From Halococcus salifodinae DSM 8989 (GTDB lineage: Archaea; Halobacteriota; Halobacteria; Halobacteriales; Halococcaceae): a stretch of DNA of 32,633 nucleotides. Location: contig NZ_AOME01000029.1 in NCBI RefSeq assembly GCF_000336935.1, forward strand, positions 3,038 to 35,670, read 5' to 3'. Every line of letters starts with the position of its first letter. Positions within the stretch are counted from its first letter, which is position 1. This document shows, piece after piece, positions 7,742-15,190 of the stretch. A program made the position numbers and the translations under genes. Under the pieces are notes generated by a model. That model was not told where the DNA came from. It did not search any database and saw only the letters and a list, made by a program, of their open reading frames with translations.

Positions 7742-8216
7742 TCGGGGACGGAGGGAATGCGGCCGCAGCGGAGCCCACAGATTCTTTCGAACGCTCCAGG
7801 GATGCAGATGGGTACCGACTCCGCAAAAAGCGGGCGGAGCGTACAGAAAGTCACGAAGGGTGGAACGGAACGTCTACCTTCCGAACGACGCCGACGGGCC
7901 GCTCGACGCGGAGTTCGATGGCTGGTGTACGAGCGTGGACGTAACTTGGGCTATAGTGGCGTCTGCAACTGGTTACTCATCCGACCGCACGTCGTCGTGC
8001 GGTCGAGTGTGTGATGACTCGCAGACGCTACTATAGAAGCCTCGGAAGACCCGCCACTGTTGCCCCGTCGTCGGCATCGACGGAATCGACTGGGTCGCGG
8101 AGATGGGTCCCGAGGCGTTCCACGACCGCATTTCGGACCCGGCGCTGCTCTGAACCCTCGGTCGGCTCTTTTTGCCCACCCTGCCTATTGGGGAACGGGC
8201 CGAGTGACGTCGTCGA
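7742..8216. other. Intergenic gap holding a MITE and possible gene relics
   Basis: No intact gene. Left of the MITE, about 28 codons in one frame (NVYLPNDADGPLDAEFDG and on, 7864-7947) look protein-like. Right of it a frame ends at TGA 8151-8153 (VVGIDGIDWVAEMGPEAF then HDRISDPALL). Both have strong third-position GC. They may be relics of one or two genes disrupted here. I do not recognise the family. Removing the MITE does not join the two relics in one frame, so a simple single-gene disruption is not proven. Confidence 0.35.
7954..8033. mobile_element. 80-bp MITE with TA target duplication (copy 1)
   Basis: A near-palindromic element. The left end TAGTGGCGTCTGC matches the right end read in reverse, TAGTAGCGTCTGC, with one mismatch, and the element is flanked by TA (7952-7953 and 8034-8035). 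A perfect 10-bp central stem CGACCGCACG/CGTGCGGTCG (7982-7991 with 7996-8005) surrounds a TCGT loop. It has no coding capacity. A second, diverged copy lies at 25805-25889. TA targeting suggests mobilisation by an IS630/Tc1-type transposase, but its ends differ from the IS630 element here after the first three bases. Confidence 0.8.
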
Positions 8217-9248
8217 TCACTCGACGACGTGTTCGGGCGTCTCCCCGTCGAGGTAGTCGTCGAGCTGGCCGGCGATGATTCGCGGCCCGCCGAGCACCGC
8301 GTCCCGAGTCGACCCGGCGACGTGGGGGGTGAGGACGACCTCGTCTCGGTCGAAGAGGGGGTGGTCCACGGGGAGCGGCTCCTCCTGGAACACGTCGATC
8401 GCCGCGCCGCCGAGTTCGTCGTTCTCGAGCGCCGCAACCAGCGCTTCCTCGTCGACGAGGCCGCCCCGAGCGGTGTTGATCAGGTACGCCGAGGGTTTCA
8501 TCCGCTGGAACTCCTCGCGGCCCATCATCCCCTCGGTGTCGCGCGACAGCCTGACGTGGAGCGTCACGGCGTCGGACTCGGCCAGCAGCGTCTCCAGGTC
8601 GGCCGGCTCCGGACCCGCCTCGCGGATCTCGTCGTCGTCGACGAACGGGTCGTACGCTAGAATCTCGGGGTCGAACCCGGCGAGCCGGCGGGCGACCCCC
8701 CGGCCGATGTGGCCGAAGCCGACGACCCCGACCGTCGTCGTCCGGACGTCCGGCGGGAGCCGGTCGGGGTCGAACACTTGGTTCCACTCCCCCGCGGAGA
8801 GCTCCGCGTGGTTGAACGGGATCTCCCGAAGCCGCGAGAGCAGCATCGAGACGGCGTAGTCGGCGACGGCGTCGCGGTTGCGGCCGGGGGCGTGGAGCAC
8901 AGTAACGCCGTTGTCGGCGGCGGCCTCGACGTCGACGTTCTCCGTGCCGCCGCGGGCGGCGCCGACGAGCTCCAGCGAGTCCGCCCCGTCGATCAGCTCT
9001 CGGGAGACGGGTGCCTTGTGGACGACCAGCGCGTCCACCCCGTCGAGCTCGGCGGCGATCGCGCCCGTGTCGTAGCTCCCCGGGCCGGCCGACTCCATAT
9101 CCATCGTCACGTTCCGGAACTCGGCGGGTGAGGCGTCGCCCATCCAGTCCATCCGGTCGAACGCCACCCCTCGCTCCTCGAGGCCCTCGAGCGCCTCGTA
9201 CATGTACTCGCTCGGCTGCTGTGGGTCCCCGCACAGTAAGACCTTCAT
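8217..9248 (-). CDS. D-isomer-specific 2-hydroxyacid dehydrogenase
   Basis: NAD(P)-dependent dehydrogenase of 343 residues, in the phosphoglycerate/glyoxylate/D-lactate dehydrogenase family. The Rossmann motif GFGHIG is at about 177-182. The substrate-binding loop is near residue 99 (AARGGTENVD), and the catalytic triad is Arg260 (NTARGGLVDE), Glu289 (DVFQEEP) and His309 (LTPHVAGST). The start ATG at 9248 sits 5 bases after the kinase stop, so the gene is the last of the minus-strand operon that begins at 13291. Context suggests that it oxidises or reduces a small 2-hydroxy/2-oxo acid, or a sugar acid, made by the preceding kinase and aldolase. The exact substrate is unknown. Confidence 0.9.
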   Translation of the reverse strand: MKVLLCGDPQQPSEYMYEALEGLEERGVAFDRMDWMGDASPAEFRNVTMDMESAGPGSYDTGAIAAELDGVDALVVHKAPVSRELIDGADSLELVGAARGGTENVDVEAAADNGVTVLHAPGRNRDAVADYAVSMLLSRLREIPFNHAELSAGEWNQVFDPDRLPPDVRTTTVGVVGFGHIGRGVARRLAGFDPEILAYDPFVDDDEIREAGPEPADLETLLAESDAVTLHVRLSRDTEGMMGREEFQRMKPSAYLINTARGGLVDEEALVAALENDELGGAAIDVFQEEPLPVDHPLFDRDEVVLTPHVAGSTRDAVLGGPRIIAGQLDDYLDGETPEHVVE

Positions 9249-9253
9249 TCGAT

Positions 9254-10831
9254 TCAATCCTCCCGCCTGAAGGTCTTGAGCGTTTCCCAGGGTACTTCCA
9301 TCCCGTCGACGGCTTGGTCGAACGCCTCGGAGACGCGTCGGTAGGCGGCGACCGCCGCCGAGTCCGGCTCGTACGATTGGGCGGTTCCGACCGCCCGGTC
9401 GACCGCCGTCGCTGCGTCCGGGTAGACGCCCGCGGCCGTCCCCCCGCACAGCGCCGCCCCGAGCGCACCGGTCTCGCGTGCGTCCGGGACCGTCACCGGG
9501 GCGTCGGCGACATCGGCGAACAGCTTCGACCAGGCGTCGCTCTGTGCGCCGCCGCCCGTCAACCGGATCGTCCCGACCGCGGGCGTGAGGGTGTCGAGCG
9601 CCCCAGTCTGGGTTATCGCGACCCCCTCGTAGATCGCCCGGAGCATGTGCGCGCTCGTATGCGAGAGCCGGAGCCCGTAGAACCCGCCGGCGCTGCTCGG
9701 GTCGTCAGTCGACCCCTGCAGGAACGGGTGGAAGACGAGCCCGTCCGCACCCGGGTCGACCCCCGCGACCGCCTCCTCGTACACCTCGTACGGGTCGACC
9801 CCACGCTCGCACGCCTCCCGGCGCCAGTCGCCGCCACACCGGTCGACGAACCAGTCGACGCAGGCCGCCCCCGCCCTGATACCTCGGTAGCGGTACCAGC
9901 CGTCGAGGTACCGCCGGAGCAGGCCGCCCGCGCCGTCGTCCGGCGAGTCGAGCACCGCGACGCTCTGGCCCCACGTCCCGAGGATGGCGAGTCCGTCGCC
10001 CGGCTCGACCAGTCCCGCGCCGAAAGTGCACGCGCCGACGTCCTGTAGCCCGGCGGCGACGGGGGTCCCCTCGGGGAGTCCGGTGTCGGCGGCGGCCTCG
10101 ACCGTCATCGCCCCACAGGACTCGGTGCTCGGGATGACCGGTGGCAACGCCTTGAACGCCGCCTCGATGCCGAGTGCGGCGAACGCCTCCCGGTCGTACG
10201 CGGCGTTCGGGCCGTAGAAGACGCTCCCCTCGGTCGGGTCCGTGACGCGCTCGCCGGTAAGCCGGTGGGTGAGCACGTCCTTGCAGAACAGGAGCGTGTC
10301 GAGGCGGTCGTACGTCGCCGGCTCGTTGGCCCGAAGCCACACGAGGAGGCTCAGCGGGTCCGCGCCGAACGGCTCCCAGCCGAGACGGTCGACGGCGCGC
10401 TCGCGGGCCCCCTCGGCGCAGTGCTCGTCGAGGGCGTCGAGCGCCCGGCTGTCGGTAGACTTGATTCCGCAGACCGGCTCGCCCGCCGCGTCCAACCCGT
10501 AGAGACCGTGGCCGTGGCCGGCGACGCCCACGCCGGCGACGGCGTCGGTCGGGACGTCGTCGCTCCCGACGACCGCCCCGACCGTCTCCGCGACGACCGC
10601 CCACAGGCGGTCGTGGTCCTGCTCCTCGCGGTCGGCCGCCGCTCCCTCGCTCGCGTCGACGCCCCCGTTCGCGGTTCCCCCGGTCCCCCCGGCTTCCCCG
10701 GCCGCGCCGTCCGGCTCCGACCGCGGCGTCGACCGCGACGCGGCCGCGAGCTCGGTTCCGTCGGGGTCGTAGGCGGCGACCGTGACGTTGGTGAGTCCGG
10801 CGTCGACCCCGACGAGCACGTTCTCCGTCAT
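9254..10831 (-). CDS. FGGY-family carbohydrate kinase
   Basis: ATP-dependent sugar, polyol or sugar-acid kinase of 525 residues. The actin-like N-terminal phosphate-binding strand is VLVGVDAGLTNVTVAAYD. The catalytic Asp lies in AGLQDVGACTFGAG, and the C-terminal signature is IRLTGGGAQSDAWSKLFAD followed by ETGALGAAL. Residues of about 35-75 form a haloarchaeal low-complexity acidic insert (SEPDGAAGEAGGTGGTANGG region) where relatives have a short substrate loop, so substrate assignment by similarity is unsafe. The ATG at 10829-10831 overlaps the aldolase stop by four bases (ATGA), indicating translational coupling. A kinase followed by a class II aldolase is the usual arrangement for a ketose phosphorylated and then split to dihydroxyacetone phosphate and an aldehyde. 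Confidence 0.9.
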   Translation of the reverse strand: MTENVLVGVDAGLTNVTVAAYDPDGTELAAASRSTPRSEPDGAAGEAGGTGGTANGGVDASEGAAADREEQDHDRLWAVVAETVGAVVGSDDVPTDAVAGVGVAGHGHGLYGLDAAGEPVCGIKSTDSRALDALDEHCAEGARERAVDRLGWEPFGADPLSLLVWLRANEPATYDRLDTLLFCKDVLTHRLTGERVTDPTEGSVFYGPNAAYDREAFAALGIEAAFKALPPVIPSTESCGAMTVEAAADTGLPEGTPVAAGLQDVGACTFGAGLVEPGDGLAILGTWGQSVAVLDSPDDGAGGLLRRYLDGWYRYRGIRAGAACVDWFVDRCGGDWRREACERGVDPYEVYEEAVAGVDPGADGLVFHPFLQGSTDDPSSAGGFYGLRLSHTSAHMLRAIYEGVAITQTGALDTLTPAVGTIRLTGGGAQSDAWSKLFADVADAPVTVPDARETGALGAALCGGTAAGVYPDAATAVDRAVGTAQSYEPDSAAVAAYRRVSEAFDQAVDGMEVPWETLKTFRRED

Positions 10832-11832
10832 CGGTCCGCCCGGCGCGACTCGCCGGCGCTCCCGGTGAGTTCGCACAGCCCCGCCATCACGTCGGCGATC
10901 CGGTCTCGGGCCGCGTTCGAGACGACGTGCGGGTGGAAGTACGTCTTGTCGGGCCCCCAGTCGGCCTCGGCGAAGAAGCCCGCCCGGTCGTCGGCGACGC
11001 CGTCCGGGGGTCGGACCGCGTCGGCGTGCTCGCGGTAGAAGTCCGCCGCGGTCCGTGCGTACTCGTACTGGTACCGGGTGTTCTTGTTGAACTTGACGAC
11101 CCCGGCGTCGAGGAGTGCCGCCAACTGCTCGTCGGCGAGCCCCGAGGCGCCGTGGACGACGAGAAACGCGTCCGACCCGGCGTCGGCGAGCGCCCGGCCG
11201 ATGTCGGCCGCAACGTCGGGTCGGACGTCGAGGTCGCGGCCGGAGGCGACGCCGTGCTGGGTGCCGACCGATACCGCGAGGAGGTCACAGCCCGTCCGCT
11301 CGACGAACTCGACCGCGTCGTCCGCGTCGGTGTAGAACGCCTCGTCGTCCGGTGTCTTCGTGCTTCCCTCGACGCCGGCGATGCGGCCCAGTTCGGCCTC
11401 GACGAAGACCTCCCCGGCGGCGTGCTCGACCGCCTCACGGGTGAGTTCGACGTTGCGCTCGAACGGCTCGGCGGAGGCGTCGACCATCACGGAGTTGGGG
11501 ACGCCCGAGTCGAGACATGCCTCCAAGAAGTCAGCGTCCTCGGGGAGGTGGACGTGATCGACGTTGCAGAAGGTCTCGATGTCGAAGCGCGCCCCGAACG
11601 CGTCCAGACAGTCGCCGAAGACGCGGAGCCCAACGGTCGGGTCGCCGTCGCCGAAGAAGGCTGCCTCTTCGCGACCGAGCTGGACGACAAGGTCTGAGTC
11701 GGTGCGGTCGCTCCCTCGTAGCAGTCCGACGAGCACGTCGAAGTGGGTGACGTTGCTGGCGAAGAACCCGTGGCCGCCCTCCCGGGCCCGCTCGTACAGC
11801 TTCCGGAGGCCGACGCCCGCACGGTGTGACAT
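10828..11832 (-). CDS. Class II fructose-bisphosphate-type aldolase
   Basis: Zinc-dependent aldolase of 334 residues, in the Fba/GatY/KbaY family. Recognisable blocks are FASNVTHFDVLVGLLRG at the N-terminus, Asp92-His93 in NVDHVHL (catalytic Asp and zinc His) and VEAELGRIAGVEG with the conserved Glu. His193 is in GTQHG, His227 in VVHGASG, and VKFNKNT is the phosphate/Asn loop. All zinc ligands therefore appear present. Divergence in the loops makes fructose-1,6-bisphosphate an uncertain substrate. Immediate coupling to an FGGY kinase suggests cleavage of a ketose phosphate or keto-acid phosphate to dihydroxyacetone phosphate. The ATG at 11832 has its own TATA-like box 25-32 nt upstream. Confidence 0.88.
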   Translation of the reverse strand: MSHRAGVGLRKLYERAREGGHGFFASNVTHFDVLVGLLRGSDRTDSDLVVQLGREEAAFFGDGDPTVGLRVFGDCLDAFGARFDIETFCNVDHVHLPEDADFLEACLDSGVPNSVMVDASAEPFERNVELTREAVEHAAGEVFVEAELGRIAGVEGSTKTPDDEAFYTDADDAVEFVERTGCDLLAVSVGTQHGVASGRDLDVRPDVAADIGRALADAGSDAFLVVHGASGLADEQLAALLDAGVVKFNKNTRYQYEYARTAADFYREHADAVRPPDGVADDRAGFFAEADWGPDKTYFHPHVVSNAARDRIADVMAGLCELTGSAGESRRADR

Positions 11833-11835
11833 ACG

Positions 11836-12171
11836 CTACCTGACGGGACAGTGCCGATTAATTCTACCGGAACGACGCGACGGCATCCCGGGGGTCGCAC
11901 CGACGAGGCGAACGCGGTGGGCGTCGCCGCCGCTCAGGTCGTACTCCGCTTCGAAGCACCGTCGGACGGAGACGACCGATCCCGCCTCGGTACCCTGGGT
12001 GATGGTCTCGTACTCCGCCAGCGCCGCCACGACCGTCTGCGTCCTGCCCCGCGACGGTTTGATCTCGCTCGTGTCCGTGGTGTCCGCTGTCGCCTCTCGG
12101 GCGGTCGAACGACCGCCTCGCGCACGGTTCGCGTGGTTGTCACCCACGGGTACGGCCGTCCGCGGCCCCAC
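11836..12171 (-). CDS. Small uncharacterised ORF inside the KARI-aldolase operon
   Basis: A 111-codon open frame starting with GTG 7 bases after the KARI-like stop and ending 3 bases before the aldolase ATG. Spacing and strong GC at third positions (until the last dozen codons) suggest real coding sequence. The product is polar, with a helical middle (QTVVAALAEYETITQGTEAG) and a strand-like CFEAEYDLSGGDAHRVRLVG. I recognise no family. It could be a true small subunit, or the remnant of a larger gene, since the N-terminal 30 residues look non-conserved. The last codons overlap the probable promoter of the aldolase, which weakens the case for the extreme C-terminus. Confidence 0.4.
   Translation of the reverse strand: MGPRTAVPVGDNHANRARGGRSTAREATADTTDTSEIKPSRGRTQTVVAALAEYETITQGTEAGSVVSVRRCFEAEYDLSGGDAHRVRLVGATPGMPSRRSGRINRHCPVR
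11857..11864 (-). promoter_or_regulatory. TATA-like box upstream of the aldolase
   Basis: AATTAATC on the minus strand, 25-32 nt upstream of the aldolase ATG at 11832, is the only AT-rich octamer in the neighbourhood. It suggests that the aldolase-kinase-dehydrogenase genes can be transcribed independently of the KARI-like gene. Confidence 0.5.
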
Positions 12172-12178
12172 TGGACGG

Positions 12179-13291
12179 CTACTCCTCCCGGAGACCGAAC
12201 GCGTCGAGCGTCGTCTGCTCAGTCTCGACGAACGCGGAGTTCTCGTACTGCCGGCGGAGGCGGTCCAATCGGGAGTCTTCTGCCGCCTGCTCCTGAGTCC
12301 ACTCCTCGGCGAACTCCCCGGATTCGATCGCTGCCAGGCGTTCGCGCATGAACTCGCGGATCGGTTCGCGGTCGAACGCCTCCAGTCCGAGCAGCTGGCC
12401 GTACTGGCTCGTCCGCGAGTGGAGGTCCATCTGCGCGACCAACCCCTCGGTCGCGCACTTCTCGAAGATGTGGGCCATCTCGCGGGAAAGGTACGACTCG
12501 AGCAGCGTCACCTCCGGCGGGACCCCCGCCTCGGACTCCACCTCGAAGCGGGCGAGCAGCGCGGCGGCGAACACCGGGAACAGCCCCTGTTCGCTCAGCA
12601 GGTCCGTGCGCGTCTCCGTCTCGAAGTCAGTCTCGACGACGCCCGAGCGGGTGCTCCCGATGCCGGCCGCGACGGCCAACGCCCGACTCTTCGCCTCGCC
12701 CGTGGCGTCCCGGTGGACGGCTAGCAGCGCGGGCGCGCCCCGGCCCGCCTCGTACAGCTCGCGCACTACTGCCCCGATCATGCGGGGCGCGACGAGTGCC
12801 ACGTCGACTGCCGGATCGACCTCGACGTACCCGTAGGTAACGTTGTAGCCGGAGGCAAACACGAGCGCGTCGCCAGGACCGAGATTCGGCTCGACCGTCC
12901 GTTCGTACACTTCTGGCTGGACCTCGTCGGGGACCAGGAAGAGCACGACGTCCGCCCGGGCCGTCGCCTCGGCCATCGGGTAGGCGTCGAAGCCATCCTC
13001 GCGGGCCTGCTCCCGAGAGTCGTCCGCACGGTTCCCGATCACGACCTCGAGCCCCGCGTCGCGCATATTTGACGCCTGCGACCGCCCTTGGTTCCCGTAA
13101 CCGAGGACGGCGACGGTATCGCCATCGAGCGGGTCGGTGCTCGCGTCAGTCTCGTGGTAGACGGTGGCCGACGCCGTCGTCGACGTCGCCGTCAGTTCCG
13201 GGTCTGTCGAATTCGTTCCTCCATCCGCCGAATCGGAAGCCGTCGACTGTCCCCTCGCGTCGCTGTCGCCGTCGTCGTCCGTCGAGTCCAT
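12179..13291 (-). CDS. Ketol-acid reductoisomerase-like oxidoreductase with altered active site
   Basis: The 370-residue protein has a D/S/T/G-rich extension (residues 1-50), then a Rossmann domain with VAVLGYGNQGRSQASNMRDAG (nucleotide motif at 64-69). A KARI knotted C-terminal domain follows (about 215-335: STRSGVVETDFETETRTD onward). Mg-binding Asp230 and Glu234 (TDLLSEQ) and Glu265 are kept. Aligned from memory with IlvC, the catalytic His of the FAHGFN-type motif is Ser147 (FASGYN), the Lys of VAPKGPG is Arg170 (VAPRMIG), and the second Glu of FECLHE is Ser269. This makes ordinary acetolactate isomeroreduction unlikely. It heads an operon with an aldolase, a kinase and a hydroxyacid dehydrogenase rather than branched-chain amino-acid genes. 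I infer a redox isomerisation of a sugar-acid-like ketol acid; the substrate is unknown. Confidence 0.82.
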   Translation of the reverse strand: MDSTDDDGDSDARGQSTASDSADGGTNSTDPELTATSTTASATVYHETDASTDPLDGDTVAVLGYGNQGRSQASNMRDAGLEVVIGNRADDSREQAREDGFDAYPMAEATARADVVLFLVPDEVQPEVYERTVEPNLGPGDALVFASGYNVTYGYVEVDPAVDVALVAPRMIGAVVRELYEAGRGAPALLAVHRDATGEAKSRALAVAAGIGSTRSGVVETDFETETRTDLLSEQGLFPVFAAALLARFEVESEAGVPPEVTLLESYLSREMAHIFEKCATEGLVAQMDLHSRTSQYGQLLGLEAFDREPIREFMRERLAAIESGEFAEEWTQEQAAEDSRLDRLRRQYENSAFVETEQTTLDAFGLREE

Positions 13292-13313
13292 GACTGACAG
13301 TGCACGGCGACCG

Positions 13314-13321
13314 ACCTAAGC
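13314..13321 (-). promoter_or_regulatory. TATA-like box of the KARI-like operon
   Basis: GCTTAGGT on the minus strand, 23-30 nt upstream of the ATG at 13291. It is a weak match to the haloarchaeal box, but correctly placed for a leaderless operon mRNA. Confidence 0.35.
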
Positions 13322-13453
13322 GTTGGCTCGACCGGGGGGCCTGAGCTGTTGTCGATACGACCGGCCCGCGTGCTGGTTCACCGCGACCCTCGAGGAGTGA
13401 GGGAACGCGCTGTCGGAGACAGAACTAAGCGGCCACACCTGCGATCCACTCCC

Positions 13454-14776
13454 ATGGTCGAACTCGACGTACCCGACGCAGAGACGCTTGCGGACGTCAA
13501 CGACGTCAGCATCGGCGACTTCCCCCGCCTCGCCTACGCCGAACGCCGCCGGGACTCGCCTCGGGTCGACGACGTCTCCGCGGCGACTCGCGACGCGATC
13601 GGGGATATCCCCGCCCTGACCGACCTCGACGAGGGTGCCGAGGTGGCCGTCACAGCCGGGAGCCGCGGCATCCACGACATGCCCGAACTGATTGAGGCGG
13701 TCGTCGCCGAGCTTTCGGAGCGCGGGCTGGATCCCTTCGTCATGCCGGCGATGGGGAGTCACGGCGGCGCGACGCCGGGGGGGCAGCGCGACGTCCTGGA
13801 GGGGTACGGGATCACCGAGGAGCGACTGGGCTGTGAGATCCGCGATTCGATGGCCGTCGAGCCCGTCGCCGAGGACTCAGAGGGACGTCCGATCCCGGTG
13901 TCGAGGGTCGCCCTAGAGGCCGACGCGGTGCTCGTCGCCAACCGGGTGAAGCTCCACACCGACTTTCGCAACGAGGTGGAGTCCGGGCTGACGAAGATGA
14001 CCGTCGTCGGCCTCGGCAAGCAGCGCGGGGCAGAAGAGATGCACAACGCCGCCATCTCCCGCGGGCTCGATACCGTGATTCAGGAACGCGCCGACGCCAT
14101 CTTCGAGCACGCCCCTGTCGTCGGCGGGATCGCGCTCGTCGAGAACGCGAACGACCGCGCCGCGCTGATTGAGGGCGTCCCGGTCGGAGAGATCTCCGAC
14201 CGCGAGCCCGAACTGCTCGCCCGCTCGAAGATGCTGTTCGGCGAACTCCCGGTCGACCACCTCGACCTGCTCGTCGTCGACGAGATCGGGAAGGACGTCT
14301 CCGGCACCGGGATGGACACCAACGTGATCGGCCGCTACCAGTTCCTCAACGAGGAGGAGCCCGCCCTGCCCGACATCACGCGGATCTACGCCCGCGACGT
14401 CACCGACGCCTCCCACGGCAACGGGATCGGGATGGGGCTCGCGGACTTCGTCCACGAGGACCTCGTCGTACAGTTGAACCTCTCGGACACCTACGTGAAC
14501 GCCGTGACCAGCGGCGAGTCCTCCCGCGCGTTCGTCCCGATCGTCTCGCCGAGCGACCGGACTGCGCTGCTGCTGGCGTACTCTATTACGGGCGTCCGCG
14601 ACCCCGAAGACCTCCGTATCGGCTACGTCCGGAGCACGCTCCACCCGGACGAGCTGTACGTCTCCGACCCCGTCGCCGACGAACTGGCGGAGTGCGACGA
14701 CGTCGACGTCGGGGAGCGCCGGGAGATAGAGTTCGACGACGCGGGCGACTTCGTATTCGGGTTCGAAGGTCGATAG
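13454..14776 (+). CDS. LarA-family (DUF2088) racemase/epimerase-like protein
   Basis: A 440-residue relative of the nickel-pincer lactate racemase LarA. The N-terminal Lar_N-type domain contains VTAGSRGIHDMPELI and MGSHGGATPGG (His103, corresponding to the first catalytic His region of LarA). A later RVKLHTDF...ESGLTKMTVVGLGKQ block provides candidate His168 and Lys181/Lys189. LarA homologues racemise or epimerise 2-hydroxyacids, including sugar acids, using a cofactor made by LarB/C/E; no lar biosynthesis gene is in this window. The ATG at 13454 is chosen over an upstream in-frame Met at 13349 because conserved sequence begins here. It is divergent from the KARI-like operon, which suggests a shared 2-hydroxyacid theme. 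The substrate is unknown. Confidence 0.8.
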   Translation: MVELDVPDAETLADVNDVSIGDFPRLAYAERRRDSPRVDDVSAATRDAIGDIPALTDLDEGAEVAVTAGSRGIHDMPELIEAVVAELSERGLDPFVMPAMGSHGGATPGGQRDVLEGYGITEERLGCEIRDSMAVEPVAEDSEGRPIPVSRVALEADAVLVANRVKLHTDFRNEVESGLTKMTVVGLGKQRGAEEMHNAAISRGLDTVIQERADAIFEHAPVVGGIALVENANDRAALIEGVPVGEISDREPELLARSKMLFGELPVDHLDLLVVDEIGKDVSGTGMDTNVIGRYQFLNEEEPALPDITRIYARDVTDASHGNGIGMGLADFVHEDLVVQLNLSDTYVNAVTSGESSRAFVPIVSPSDRTALLLAYSITGVRDPEDLRIGYVRSTLHPDELYVSDPVADELAECDDVDVGERREIEFDDAGDFVFGFEGR

Positions 14777-14946
14777 GGAGTATCGCAGGTCCGCAGCGAG
14801 TTCTCGCCCCGTCGAGGCGAGAACGCCTGCACGGCTACGATACTCTCTACGCGGCCGGCATCGGTCCCCGAGCCTCGCCGACGCAGCGTCAAGTCGGTGG
14901 TCGGAGACGTAGGTTAATAGCAGTAAGTAGACGCGATGACCGGACG

Positions 14947-15189
14947 GTGGTCGTGACCGACAGCGGCGGTGGGGAGTCGGACACGGACGACCAGCCCAGC
15001 GACGGTGAGGGTGCCCGGAAGAAGAGGGGCACGCTCATCGACGCGGCACAAGTCGGCGGAGTCTGCGACCTCAGCTTCGGGAAACTCCAGCTGCTGTTCC
15101 TCGGGTTCCCCGACATTCGGGGGATGGAGTTGTTCTGCGGCGAGGTGGTGCCGGCGTTCCGGTCGGGTCCGTCGTCGTTCGCTCCGTGA
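14947..15189 (+). CDS. Small uncharacterised ORF or C-terminal relic
   Basis: An 80-codon frame beginning with GTG, 28-35 nt after an AT-rich box (GGTTAATA, 14912-14919). The acidic start (DSGGGESDTDDQPSDGEG) is followed by KKRGTLIDAAQVGG and a hydrophobic GKLQLLFLGFPDIRG-MELF segment ending VVPAFR. The end resembles the C-terminal helix of luciferase-like monooxygenases (ELF-EVxPAFR), so it may be a relic of one fused to a new start. Its stop touches the end of the convergent UspA gene. No firm function can be given; it fills most of the 414-base gap between the LarA-like and UspA genes. Confidence 0.35.
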   Translation: MVVTDSGGGESDTDDQPSDGEGARKKRGTLIDAAQVGGVCDLSFGKLQLLFLGFPDIRGMELFCGEVVPAFRSGPSSFAP

Positions 15190-15190
15190 A

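Noticed and set aside
7954-8033. MITE interpreted as a CRISPR repeat or a transcription terminator
   Set aside because: Only two distant copies, terminal inverted repeats and TA duplication identify a transposable element; no spacer array and no T-run.
8166-8172. T5 run as a transcription terminator
   Set aside because: It lies more than 400 bases after the asparaginase stop and on the wrong strand for the dehydrogenase; not convincing.
14692-14946. Extension of the small ORF at 14947 upstream into the LarA-like gene
   Set aside because: Out-of-frame, arginine-rich translation over conserved LarA-like sequence; only the part after the promoter-like box looks coding.
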